Of a stretch of 37,273 nt of DNA, positions 24,596 through 33,250 are shown piece by piece. The notes beneath the pieces were generated by a model. The model was not told where the DNA came from. It saw only the letters and a list, made by a program, of their open reading frames with translations, and did not search any database. The position numbers were made by a program, and so were the translations under genes. Origin of the DNA: Planctomycetota bacterium. GTDB taxonomy: Bacteria; Planctomycetota; OFTM77. The stretch is taken from assembly GCA_029260795.1 (NCBI GenBank), contig JAJDCO010000008.1, forward strand, positions 1 through 37,273, written 5' to 3'. Numbering within the stretch: position 1 is the stretch's first letter; each line of letters starts with the position of its first letter.

Positions 24596-27500
24596 ATGTC
24601 CAAACGTCCGCCCGGCATCTACGAGGCACTCATCACCTTGGCGTTGAGCCGCGAGCTCGACGAGACGCTCGGGAGCGATTGCTCGCAGGATCGAGTCGCC
24701 CTTCGCGCGGCCGAGGCCGCGGAGCGACTCGGTTGGCATTTGGGGGCGGTGGTCCGCCGCTCTTTGGAGGGCGTGCCGGAGAAGAAGCGAATCCGCGCCG
24801 GTATCCGTCTGGCTCGAGAACTTGTTGAGTGGATCGATCGGAGTATCGAAGGCTCCGAGGTGCTCGACGACCTTCCACTCGAGCCCGGTGAGCTGCTTCG
24901 GGCGATCGAGGGCTACCGGCCCGACGGAAGCGTGGAGAAGATTTCTTCGCCTTTGATTCCCCTGTTGGACACGACCCTGCTGACCAACTCACCCGGTGAG
25001 CCGCGAGTGGGTCGGCAGCTCGCGAGCGAGATCGAGTCGGCGGATCGCGTCGATGTCGTCATGGCTTTCATTCGGCGATCGGGAATTGCGCCATTTCTGG
25101 CTGCGCTGAAACGACACTGTGAACGGGGGCGACCACTACGGTTTCTGACGACGACGTATACGGGATCGACCGAGGCCGCCGCCCTCGAAGCGCTTCAAGC
25201 TGCGGGAGCCGAAGTGTGTGTGTCGTACGACACGAGCCTCACGCGCCTCCACGCCAAGGCCTGGTTGTTCCGGCGGGACTCGGGCTTCTCCACGGCCTAC
25301 ATCGGCTCGTCGAACCTCACGCACTCCGCGCAGCTCACCGGGCTGGAATGGAATGTTCGTGTTTCCGGCGTCAGAAACCCGGACGTGATCGAGAAGGTCG
25401 AGGCGGTCTTCGAGAGCTATTGGAGCTCTGGCGACTTCGTGCCTTTCGATGCCTCGCAGTTTCGCGAGCGGACTCGGGACGTTCGCCGAGACGTCACTTC
25501 GCTGCTCCCGCCCACCGAGCTGCGACTCGAGCCGTTTCAGGAGCGATTGCTCGAGGAGATCGCAGTCGCCCGCAGCCAAGGTCGGCACCGGAATCTGTTG
25601 GTGTCGGCGACGGGTACGGGCAAGACGGTCATGGCGGCCATCGACTATGCGCGCCTCCGTGAGAGGCTCCCGCGGGCCAGGCTCCTGTTCGTCGCTCACC
25701 GAAAGGAGATCCTTGAGCAGAGCTTGCTGACCTTTCGCCACGCTCTCCGGGATCAAGCGTTCGGAGAGCTTTGGGTCGGGGGCGAGCATCCGGAGCGCTT
25801 CGATCACGTGTTCGCTTCGATCCAGAGTCTGAACTCCGCCGGTTTGGCGCATCTTTCTCCGGAGCACTTCGACATCGTGATCGTGGACGAGTTCCACCAC
25901 GCCGCCGCTCCGTCCTACCGGAGACTCTTGGATCTCGCGCAGCCGCAGGAGTTGCTCGGCCTCACGGCCACACCCGAGCGAGCCGACGGGCTCCCCGTGT
26001 TGGACTGGTTCGAGGGCCGCATCGCGGCCGAGCTGCGCCTGTGGGATGCGATCGATCAGCATCGTCTCGTCCCGTTTCTCTATTACGGCATTCACGACGG
26101 CGTGGATCTCCGGGAGATTCCCTGGAAGCGCGGGCGGGGATACGACACGGGCGCGCTCACTCACGTTTTGACCTCCAGCGAGCGCTGGGCCCGTCAGGTG
26201 CTCGACAAGCTGATCTCTCATGCCGACGATCCAAAGCGAATGCGCGCGCTCGGCTTCTGCGTTAGCGTCGAGCATGCCCGGTTCATGGCGCGCGTGTTTC
26301 GAGACGCCGGCATCGAGGCGGAGGCGGTGTGGGCGGATACTCCGCAGGCCGATCGCCGGTCCGCGCTTCGGAGGCTGGCGGATCGCCAGATCCAGGTCTT
26401 GTTCTCAGTCGACCTTTTCAACGAGGGGGTCGATCTGCCGACGGTCGATACTCTCTTGCTGCTCCGTCCGACCGACAGTCCGACATTGTTTCTGCAGCAA
26501 CTCGGCCGTGGGCTCCGCCGGGCTCCGGGTAAGGCCGTCTGCACGGTTCTCGATTTCGTCGGAATGCATCGAAAGGAGTTTCGCTTCGATCGCCGTTTTC
26601 GGGCCCTTCTGGGTGGGAGTCGCCAGGCACTCGTTCGCCAGATCGAAGACGGCTTCCCCTTCCTGCCCGCCGGATGTCACCTGGAGCTCGATCCGGTCGC
26701 GCAGAGCATCGTGCTCGACAACATCCGCCAGGCGTTGCCTTCACGCTGGAACGCCAAAGTGGACGAGCTTCGGCGGTTGGCAGAGGAGGCGGAGAGTCGC
26801 GACGTCTCCTTGGCGACGTTTCTTCAGGCTAGCGGGTTGGAGACCGAGGACGTTTATCACGGCAACAAGTCCTGGTCAGACCTCCGGGAGGCGGCAGGAC
26901 TGCCGGTGGAATCGGCGGGACCGAAGGAGGAGGTCCTCCGGCGCGCCTGCGGGCGGCTCCTGCACGTCGAGGACCCCGTGCGAATCGATGCCTGGCGAAC
27001 TCTCCTTGAGAGTGACCGTCCTCCCGAACCTGCGACGATGGGCGAGCCGCAGCGGCGGTTGCTAAGGATGCTGGTGGTTTCGTTGCTCGACCGCTCGGTG
27101 AAGAAGGGGACGACTCTGGAGGAGGGTGTCGCGATCCTTTGGCAGCACGCTGCAATCCGCCTCGAGCTTCTCGAGCTGTTGGACCTGTTGCGGCAGCGGA
27201 TCGACCATGTACAGAAGCCTCTCGTTGAGCTCCCGGACGTCCCGCTCCAGGTGCACGCTCGCTACACACGCAAGGAGATCCTGGCTGCCTTCGGTGTTGG
27301 CGAGGGCGCCCGTATCGCGGCCTGGCAGACGGGCGTGTATTGGCTGCCCGACCCGGGGGTGGATCTGCTCGCCTTCACGCTGGACAAGACGAGTGGCGGA
27401 TTCTCACCCACGACTCGCTACCGCGACTACGCGATCAACCGAGAGCTCATCCGCTGGGAGAGTCAGTCGACCGTCCGAGCGGAGTCCGACACGGGACGGC

Positions 27501-27697
27501 GCTACCAGGAGCATCGAGAGATGGGGACTCACGTCCTCCTCTTCGCACGCATGACGACCGCGGAGCGCGCCTTCTGGTTCTTGGGCCCCGGATCCTACGT
27601 GACTCACCAGTCGGAGAAGCCCATGGCGATCACCTGGAAGCTGCGGCACCCACTTCCGGGAGATCTCTTCGCCTCCTTCGCGGCCGCGTTGGCCTGA
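24596..27697 (+). CDS. PLD-like nuclease / superfamily 2 helicase / DUF3427 protein
   Basis: The product is 1033 residues. ATG 24596 is chosen because recognisable sequence begins there. No strong ribosome-binding site is seen. A helical N-terminus leads to a phospholipase-D-like nuclease domain with one HxK motif (His219-Ala-Lys221) and a following GSSN. The helicase core has Walker A ATGTGKT (338-344), DEFHH (431-435), GLTATPERADG, and motif VI QQLGRGLRR (634-642). The C-terminus from about 880 fits DUF3427, around YTRKEILAAFGV and ending near LRHPLPGDLF. Such fusions are found near restriction and defence genes, and DNA cleavage or translocation is inferred. A tRNA-Pro fragment lies 53 bp downstream, marking the likely end of this sub-block. 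Confidence 0.9.
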   Translation: MSKRPPGIYEALITLALSRELDETLGSDCSQDRVALRAAEAAERLGWHLGAVVRRSLEGVPEKKRIRAGIRLARELVEWIDRSIEGSEVLDDLPLEPGELLRAIEGYRPDGSVEKISSPLIPLLDTTLLTNSPGEPRVGRQLASEIESADRVDVVMAFIRRSGIAPFLAALKRHCERGRPLRFLTTTYTGSTEAAALEALQAAGAEVCVSYDTSLTRLHAKAWLFRRDSGFSTAYIGSSNLTHSAQLTGLEWNVRVSGVRNPDVIEKVEAVFESYWSSGDFVPFDASQFRERTRDVRRDVTSLLPPTELRLEPFQERLLEEIAVARSQGRHRNLLVSATGTGKTVMAAIDYARLRERLPRARLLFVAHRKEILEQSLLTFRHALRDQAFGELWVGGEHPERFDHVFASIQSLNSAGLAHLSPEHFDIVIVDEFHHAAAPSYRRLLDLAQPQELLGLTATPERADGLPVLDWFEGRIAAELRLWDAIDQHRLVPFLYYGIHDGVDLREIPWKRGRGYDTGALTHVLTSSERWARQVLDKLISHADDPKRMRALGFCVSVEHARFMARVFRDAGIEAEAVWADTPQADRRSALRRLADRQIQVLFSVDLFNEGVDLPTVDTLLLLRPTDSPTLFLQQLGRGLRRAPGKAVCTVLDFVGMHRKEFRFDRRFRALLGGSRQALVRQIEDGFPFLPAGCHLELDPVAQSIVLDNIRQALPSRWNAKVDELRRLAEEAESRDVSLATFLQASGLETEDVYHGNKSWSDLREAAGLPVESAGPKEEVLRRACGRLLHVEDPVRIDAWRTLLESDRPPEPATMGEPQRRLLRMLVVSLLDRSVKKGTTLEEGVAILWQHAAIRLELLELLDLLRQRIDHVQKPLVELPDVPLQVHARYTRKEILAAFGVGEGARIAAWQTGVYWLPDPGVDLLAFTLDKTSGGFSPTTRYRDYAINRELIRWESQSTVRAESDTGRRYQEHREMGTHVLLFARMTTAERAFWFLGPGSYVTHQSEKPMAITWKLRHPLPGDLFASFAAALA

Positions 27698-27749
27698 CTG
27701 AAGGCCGTGGCCCTGATGCCGAATGCACTCACGGCACCCATTCCGAAAA

Positions 27750-27770
27750 AGGTTCAAGTCCTCTCGCCCC
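27750..27770 (+). pseudogene. tRNA-Pro 3'-end fragment, 21 bp
   Basis: AGGTTCAAGTCCTCTCGCCCC is 21 bases, stated here as AGGTTCAAGTCC plus TCTCGCCCC, and is identical to 15631-15651 of the intact tRNA-Pro. It covers the T-arm and most of the 3' acceptor strand. It lacks the 5' half and cannot be a functional tRNA. It may be an old attachment site. Confidence 0.8.
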
Positions 27771-27923
27771 TCTTCGGTAGGCCGTGAGCGATGTTTCGGT
27801 AGCCGGCTGCAGCAGCCGTGATGCGTGAACGGACACTCGCTGACCACCTACCGACGATTGGCCGGTTGAATCACCGCCGGCCGGTCCTTGAACATGGCCG
27901 GCGACCGAGCTGCTTGGAGGCTT

Positions 27924-28162
27924 GTGCCGCTTACTGCGCTCGCGGTTGGGCGGCATGCGAGGCGGGCGGCCGCGCTTGTCCCGCTCGCTTCGTGCGCGGT
28001 TCTTTGGGGTGCGACTCCGGTCGGGCGTGCGATGCCTTTGGGGTGGGTGTTGGGCGACCTTGTCTGCTTGGGTGCTCGTGCCGCTTACTGCGCTCGCGGT
28101 TGGGCGTTTTGCAGACCGAGCGATCGCGCTTGTCCCGCTCGCTTCGTGCGCGGTTCTTTGGG
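27924..28162 (+). repeat. Two copies of an 85-bp direct repeat left of the first DUF6265 gene
   Basis: Copies at 27924-28008 and 28078-28162 begin GTGCCGCTTACTGCGCTCGC and end GCGCGGTTCTTTGGG, with a variable middle. Two diverged copies occur on the other side of the gene at 28867-28949 and 29017-29100. Translations of the copies look repetitive, but no start, length or frame is conserved, so they are treated as non-coding. Confidence 0.8.
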
Positions 28163-28194
28163 CCTTCGGCTTGCAGGTACCTGGTCGCAGGCGG

Positions 28195-28668
28195 CTAGTT
28201 CGCTTTCCGCTTGAACGCGAACGCCGTCGCCTTCGACCCGTCCATCAGCGAGATCGTCGCCTTGATCCCCTTCTCCGTCTTCTCGTAGCGGATCCGCTGC
28301 GGGTGATCATGCTCGGGGTTCTCGAACACCGCCTCCTCCTCCGTGACCTTCACTGCCCGGAACAGCACCGGACGATCGCCTCCCGGCTGCACGATGGACG
28401 CAATCCTCCCGCCGTGCGTCGCGATCCGCATGAACTCGAAGAAGTACGTCCGATTCGAGCCGTAGGTGTGCGACACGCCCATGAAGGTGGTCCCGGCGTG
28501 TGGCAGCCAATGCTCGACGGTGGTCTTGTTGCCGTCCGTGCGCTCCCAGCTGCCCACGATCCACGCGAGCTTCGGGGCGTCCTCGGACGTGACCCGTTCC
28601 GGCTGCACGACCTGCGGACTACCCAGGACGATCAAAGCGATGAAGGCACTGGCGAGCTTCCAAGACAT
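28195..28668 (-). CDS. Exported DUF6265 protein, copy A
   Basis: The product is 157 residues. ATG 28668 follows AAAGGAGC at good distance and begins a signal peptide (MSWKLASAFIALIVLG). An in-frame extension upstream is rejected. The mature domain (about 32-157) has the DUF6265 pattern: LAWIVGSWER, then VEHWLPHAGTTFMGVSHTY, then YFFEFMRI. This is a small lipocalin-like beta-barrel family of unknown ligand. A near-identical copy is at 33276-33749, with 23 differences in 157 residues. It lies downstream of the CHAT gene on the same strand, but 438 bp of repeats separate them, so co-transcription is uncertain. Confidence 0.85.
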   Translation of the reverse strand: MSWKLASAFIALIVLGSPQVVQPERVTSEDAPKLAWIVGSWERTDGNKTTVEHWLPHAGTTFMGVSHTYGSNRTYFFEFMRIATHGGRIASIVQPGGDRPVLFRAVKVTEEEAVFENPEHDHPQRIRYEKTEKGIKATISLMDGSKATAFAFKRKAN

Positions 28669-28866
28669 CTTCACGAGCTCCTTTGGAGAGGGGCGTTGCG
28701 CTGCGTCGCCCGGCCGGGGTGACGTGCCGAGCGGCGAACCCGGGTGGAATGGCCCACGCCGAGACGAGCCCGAAAAAACCAGGACGGGCATTCTAGACTT
28801 CTCATGTCGATCTATCGCCACTCGGCTGATCAGTGCGCTGGTCGGCCTCCTGCTTCTCTGCGCGTG

Positions 28867-29100
28867 AGCCGCCTACTGCGCTCGCGGTGGGTCGCCTCCG
28901 CGAGTGCCGTCGGTCCCTGCCCCGCTCGCTGCGTGCGCGGTTCTCTGGGCGCGACTTGGTTCGGGGGTGATTCGCTGGGGTGGCAGTTGTGGCCGGCCTT
29001 CTCAGGCCGACCGCCTGTGCCGCTTATTGCGCTCGCGGTATTTCGGTTTGCGCGAGTGCCACGGTCCCTGCCCCGCTCGCTGCATGCGCGGTTCTCTGGG
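28867..29100 (+). repeat. Two diverged copies of the 85-bp repeat right of the first DUF6265 gene
   Basis: Copies at 28867-28949 and 29017-29100 share TACTGCGCTCGCGG-like starts and GCGCGGTTCTCTGGG ends with the pair at 27924-28162. They lie in the 438-bp gap 28669-29106. The first 150 bp of that gap (28669-28815) also match DNA upstream of the second DUF6265 gene. No gene is supported in the gap. Confidence 0.75.
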
Positions 29101-29106
29101 GCGCTC

Positions 29107-32100
29107 TCAATCCGGATCACCGCTCAGGACCCAGCCGGCCCAGTCGCGGATCGTGTAGATGGGCTTTCCATCCGCATCGAGCTGCTCGCGCAGCTTCCGC
29201 TTTGCGTTCCACAGCGACTGCGCCTTGGGCTCCTCGAGGACCCACAGGCGGCGGTAGAACTCGGTCATGAGCTCGCGCGTCGCTTCATCGGGGACCTTCC
29301 AGAGTGAGGTGATTGCCGTCCGCACGCCGGAGGCGTGCAGTGCGGTCTGCAAGGAAGCGATCCCTTGCCCGCCGCGTCGCAGGCCGACGTTCGTTTCACA
29401 GGCGGACAAGACGCACAGCTCCACGCCGGTGAGGTCCATCGCCGAGATCTCTTCGGCCGTCATGACACCGCGGACGCGACCGTGCCGATCGGCTTCACCG
29501 TTGGCGCCGGCGAAGGCGAGCCCGCAGAGGAGCGAGGGTGCCAGGCCGATGACTTGGTCTCTGAGAGAAGAACCCATGATGCCCATGTTCTTGTCGATTA
29601 CGCGATCATCCATGGTCGAGGCCACCGACTCAGGCGCGAACCAGCCGTGCGTCGCCAGGTGGAGATAGCGAACAGTGGGCGCCAACTTTTCGAACGCATC
29701 GCGGGAGGCCTTCCGGCGCGTCAGAACCATCGGTTCGGGTGCGTCTTCCTCTTCGAAGGCATCGAGAAAGTATTCCCCCACGACCTCTGCCTCGCCGCGG
29801 GTGCCGGGCAAACGACCAAAGGTCCATTCGTAAGCTCGACCTCTCGAGCCACGCAGCGCGGAGAGACTCGCACCGCCGCGGTTTGAGGGCCCCTCCATCT
29901 TTGCCACGAGTGCATTGTCCAGATTGACCGGCTCGCCATCGTAGGAGATCCCCCCCAGGGACAAGACAGAGGGCGCATTCCGTGGCAGCGAGTCTGCCAC
30001 CGCGAGCTCCGAGAGAGCATTGAGGCTCACGATCTCGAGCGAGTCCCCCAGCACACCATCGCCTGAGGGCAGAGCATCGAGTGGCACGAGGTGCACCGCA
30101 CCAGCGGGCGCGATCCACACACGATCTGCCGAACCGATCGCCCGAAGAACCGGATCGATCAATCGTTTCCGGACCTGCTCTCCTTTCTCTCTCGAGGTGG
30201 CCTCCGCTTTCGTTGTGAGTCCCCGCGTCGGAGCTCCCAGTGCCTCTCGCCACGCCTCGATCGCCTTCTCGATCTCGTCGGCCGGCCCCAACTCGAGGCG
30301 CTCGAAGCCATCTCCCGGCCGGAGCACCCAGGCGAGGTAGCTGGGCGTCGTCGCTTCCTGTCCGGTCGCGAGGTCGACCTGCCACCGCTCGTAGCGCCAA
30401 TAAGCAATTGCGGCTTCGTCAGGTGCGAGACGCGCGGCGATGGCCTCGGCTTCCAGATCCGGCAACAGCCCTTCGGCGCCCGTCTCCTGGAGGCGGCTGA
30501 GCAGGTTCCGCCGCAGACCATCGCGCTCCCGAACCACTTCGGCGAGTCGGGCGAGATTCTCAGACGGCGAGCCGGCGAGCTGATTGAGCCTTCGGCTAGC
30601 CGCCGTCATCGCGTCCCGAAGTGCCCCGGATTCGGCATCGGCTCCGAGTGCTCGCGTGAGCCGAGCCGCGCTCGCCTCCGCTCCGCGGATTCCTTCACAC
30701 ATCGCAAAGGTCAACCGCTCGCCTTCCGGGTCCCCTTCAAACGCATCGGCTCCCGCCGAAAGCGAGAGGGCCGTACCGACAACTGAGTCCGGAGTGAACC
30801 TCTTCTCCAAGATCGAATCCAACGATCGTCCCCGGACCGTCGTCGAGATCGCGAGAGCGCGGACGAGCTCCTGGCCCTTCTCCGGCTCTCCACTCGCCGC
30901 TCGATATTTGGCGACGGTCGCTTGCGTACGCAGCAGATCGGGGTGGTCGCCAGGGAGGATCCGAGAGCGCGCCTCGAGCACCTGCTCATGGAGCGCGCGC
31001 GCTTCTTGAAGAGCCCCCTGAGCTTTCATCGCCGCTGCCAGGTTCTCTCGTACCACCAGCAGATGGGGGTGGTCGCCGGGCAAGGTTCGCGAGAAGACTT
31101 CGAGCACCTGCTCAAAGAGCGCTCGCGCGCCTCGAAGATCCCCGAGGTCGGCGATGGTCGACGCCAAGTTCAAGCGCGCCAACTGCAGAAGGAGATGGTC
31201 GCGAGGAAGCGTCCGGGAGTGGATCTCGAGCACCTGTTCTTCGAGCGCGCGCGCACCGGGAAGATCTCCGAGGGCCTTCATCGTCACTGCCAGATTCGAG
31301 CGAGCGCTCTGCAGATCGGGGTGGTCGTCCGGCAGAGTCCGAGAGCGCACCTCGAGCACCTGCTCAAAGAGAGCGCGCGCGCCATCAAGATCCCCCAGGG
31401 CTTTCATGGTCGCCGCCAGGTTCCCTCGCGCCAGCTGCAGGTCGGGGTGATCGCTCGAAAGGGACCGGGAGAGGACCTCGAGCACTTGCTCCAAGAGCGC
31501 GCGCGCTCCAGAAAGATCCCCGAGAGCCCCGATCGTCACCGCCAAGTTCTGGCGCGCCACCTGGAGATCACGGTGGTTGGGAGGAAGGGTTCGGGAGAAG
31601 ACGTCGAGCACCTGTTCTTGGAGCGCACGCGCGCCTTCAAGATCCCCTTGGGCCGCGATCGTCGTCGCCAGGCGCCATCTCGCCGTCTGCACATCGGGGT
31701 GGTCGCCGGGAAGGATCCGAGAGCGTACCTCGAGCACGTGCTCTTCGAGCGCCCGCGCTCCCGCGAGGTCGCCCAAGGCCTTCATCATCACCGCTAGGTT
31801 TTGCCGAGCTGTTTGGAGGTCGGGGTGATCTTCAGGCAAGGTGAGGGATCGGACCTCGAGCACCTGTTCCGAAAGCGCGCGCGCAACTTCGAGATCCCCC
31901 AGACCCCCGAGCTGGTAGCTGGAGTATCCAAGTTCCCAAGTCGCGGCATGGACCGCCGCACTCAGCTTGGCTCCGACTGTTCGTTGCATGTTCGAAAGTG
32001 CATCGGTCAAGACAGATCGGGCAGCGGCGTGATCGCCCTTCTCGACGAGGCTCTGGATCTCTTCGACCGCCTGCCGCGCTTGGGCGGCGGCGGCGAGGGT

Positions 32101-32565
32101 GGCTTCGGTCTCCCTCGCCTCGAAGCAATGAACGGTGATCGGTAAGTCGATCACTGGTTGCGCTGAGGTCTTGGCGGCCACGGTGATCGTGAGGGTGCCT
32201 CCTCCCTTGTGCACGATTAGAAGGAACGGAGTCGTACCACCGCCCGAGTTGTCGTCCTCGAAGTCCTTCGGCTTCTTACCGGCGAAGAGCGCAGCTGCAC
32301 CCGAGGGAGGGCTCTGATCTGAACCGGCTGGATCCGTTGTTTCGAAGCGTGCACGCAGCACGAGGTCGACGCTGTCCGATGCGGCCCAAATGAACAGGAC
32401 CGAGTCGTCCGCCTCGAGCTCGTATCGAAACGTCTTCGACCGCCCGACGTCTTCCAGCGCAGGATCGTCCGGTCCGATCGTGAACGTATGCTTCTCGGCG
32501 TGCCGCAGCGTGGTGACGTCCTGGCTGATCGCGGTGAGAGCGACGAGAAGGAGCGCGCAGAGCAT
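29107..32565 (-). CDS. Secreted TPR-CHAT (caspase-like) protein
   Basis: The product is 1152 residues. ATG 32565 has CAGGAG about 10 bases upstream and starts a short signal peptide (MLCALLLVALTAISQ). A beta-rich segment like a pre-peptidase C-terminal domain follows (about 25-135). Eight tetratricopeptide repeats of exactly 42 residues span about 221-556, with pattern ALGDLxGARALxEQVLEVxSRTLPxDHPDLQxARxNLA. Their DNA forms 126-bp repeats. The C-terminal CHAT domain has the caspase-type dyad His973 (LHLATHGWF) and Cys1056 (LSACETN). CHAT proteins are often proteases, for example the TPR-CHAT protein of type III-E CRISPR systems, but export here argues for an envelope role. A decayed second copy of its C-terminus lies at 33158. 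The target is unknown. Confidence 0.9.
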   Translation of the reverse strand: MLCALLLVALTAISQDVTTLRHAEKHTFTIGPDDPALEDVGRSKTFRYELEADDSVLFIWAASDSVDLVLRARFETTDPAGSDQSPPSGAAALFAGKKPKDFEDDNSGGGTTPFLLIVHKGGGTLTITVAAKTSAQPVIDLPITVHCFEARETEATLAAAAQARQAVEEIQSLVEKGDHAAARSVLTDALSNMQRTVGAKLSAAVHAATWELGYSSYQLGGLGDLEVARALSEQVLEVRSLTLPEDHPDLQTARQNLAVMMKALGDLAGARALEEHVLEVRSRILPGDHPDVQTARWRLATTIAAQGDLEGARALQEQVLDVFSRTLPPNHRDLQVARQNLAVTIGALGDLSGARALLEQVLEVLSRSLSSDHPDLQLARGNLAATMKALGDLDGARALFEQVLEVRSRTLPDDHPDLQSARSNLAVTMKALGDLPGARALEEQVLEIHSRTLPRDHLLLQLARLNLASTIADLGDLRGARALFEQVLEVFSRTLPGDHPHLLVVRENLAAAMKAQGALQEARALHEQVLEARSRILPGDHPDLLRTQATVAKYRAASGEPEKGQELVRALAISTTVRGRSLDSILEKRFTPDSVVGTALSLSAGADAFEGDPEGERLTFAMCEGIRGAEASAARLTRALGADAESGALRDAMTAASRRLNQLAGSPSENLARLAEVVRERDGLRRNLLSRLQETGAEGLLPDLEAEAIAARLAPDEAAIAYWRYERWQVDLATGQEATTPSYLAWVLRPGDGFERLELGPADEIEKAIEAWREALGAPTRGLTTKAEATSREKGEQVRKRLIDPVLRAIGSADRVWIAPAGAVHLVPLDALPSGDGVLGDSLEIVSLNALSELAVADSLPRNAPSVLSLGGISYDGEPVNLDNALVAKMEGPSNRGGASLSALRGSRGRAYEWTFGRLPGTRGEAEVVGEYFLDAFEEEDAPEPMVLTRRKASRDAFEKLAPTVRYLHLATHGWFAPESVASTMDDRVIDKNMGIMGSSLRDQVIGLAPSLLCGLAFAGANGEADRHGRVRGVMTAEEISAMDLTGVELCVLSACETNVGLRRGGQGIASLQTALHASGVRTAITSLWKVPDEATRELMTEFYRRLWVLEEPKAQSLWNAKRKLREQLDADGKPIYTIRDWAGWVLSGDPD

Positions 32566-32727
32566 GGGCGTCGGACTCCTGGCACAGATGTGATGTTCGA
32601 AGTGGTCAGTCCCCAACGTTCAGGCTACTCCGCGGTCGAGGTGACCGTCAACGGCGGTTGATCGTCGGAGCCCAGGGGGTGCCACCTCGTCGAAGTAGCC
32701 AACCGGTTGTTCTCGATTAACGCGTCT

Positions 32728-32798
32728 GAATGCGACGGTATGCGACGGCGAGCAACACCTTGCGAATGGCGCCGTATCGCATTAGCGTCATGGCATTC
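32728..32798. repeat. Imperfect inverted repeat beside the tRNA-Pro fragment
   Basis: GAATGC and TATGCGACGGCG at 32728-32750 pair with CGCCGTATCGCAT and GCATTC ending at 32798, with bulges and a 19-nt loop. It lies between the CHAT promoter region and the tRNA fragment. Its role is unknown, and mobile-element end or regulatory structure are both possible. Confidence 0.4.
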
Positions 32799-32846
32799 AA
32801 TGGGCTCCTGACCCTTTTGCGGGGGTGCATCCGAGCGCATTGGGTT

Positions 32847-32879
32847 GAGGTCGGAGGTTCAAGTCCTCTCGCCCCGACC
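32847..32879 (+). pseudogene. tRNA-Pro 3'-end duplicate, 33 bp, candidate attachment site
   Basis: The 33 bases are identical to 15623-15655, covering the variable region, T-arm, 3' acceptor strand, A73 and the first two bases of CCA. The 5' half is missing. A perfect 3'-end copy in the same orientation 17.2 kb away is the usual footprint of integration into a tRNA gene. Confidence 0.85.
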
Positions 32880-33107
32880 GCTCTCTTCGTTTTCGGTGAT
32901 TCGCGGCGAGCGACCGCGACATGGAACCGCGCCGCGCGGCAGCCAACACTGTTTCCGGCTTAGAAACGCCCAGCGCTCTCCGGCCCGCTTGCTCATCGGA
33001 CGTATGCACGCGCGCGCCAGCCCGAAATGGCGCGCCGCCTCTACGAGGTGTTCGGGCGATTGCCGTGCGCGGCTCCGCTTCGTCCCCGCGGTTGTGTCAC
33101 GGAGACC

Positions 33108-33145
33108 AATCACCGAGCAAGCCGGCCACCCGATCACGGCTCGCC
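33108..33145 (+). repeat. Single diverged copy of the 38-bp unit
   Basis: The stretch ATCACCGAG...AGCCGGCCACC...GATCACGGCTCGCC aligns to the 38-bp unit at 15749-16111 with about 30 of 38 bases matching. It lies 229 bp after the second tRNA-Pro fragment, parallel to the array after the intact tRNA. Confidence 0.65.
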
Positions 33146-33157
33146 GCCCTCCGCCTC

Positions 33158-33250
33158 TCAGTCCGGGTCACCGCTGAGGACCGAGCCGGCCCAGTCTTGG
33201 GTTGAGTACACCGGCTCGGTCTCGGCTCGAGTTGCTCGCGGGCATCGTCT
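33158..33250 (-). pseudogene. Decayed C-terminus of a second CHAT protein
   Basis: On the minus strand, 33211-33158 reads VYSTQDWAGSVLSGDPD then stop. The intact CHAT protein ends IYTIRDWAGWVLSGDPD. The match continues weakly upstream (TRAETEP against LDADGKP) and then fades before the second DUF6265 gene at 33276. No CHAT catalytic region remains. It shows that a second CHAT copy once existed beside DUF6265 copy B. Confidence 0.78.

Larger units (their letters stand above)
27698..28194. other. Gene-free junction between the two sub-blocks
   Basis: The 497 bp between the PLD-helicase gene and the first DUF6265 gene contain a tRNA-Pro 3' fragment (27750-27770), a diverged inverted relative of the 38-bp unit (about 27785-27832, core TTTCGGTAGCCGGCT), and two 85-bp direct repeats. 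From 27775, about 25 of 32 bases match the DNA directly after the intact tRNA (15664 on), so more than the tRNA end was copied. No gene is supported. Confidence 0.7.

Noticed and set aside
27818..28198. Arg/Leu-rich open frames in the 85-bp repeats
   Set aside because: They come from the repeat itself. Lengths and frames are not conserved between copies.
32797..33009. Minus-strand open frame with a similar [12 protein letters not shown] peptide
   Set aside because: It is produced by the tRNA-Pro 3' fragment at 32847-32879.
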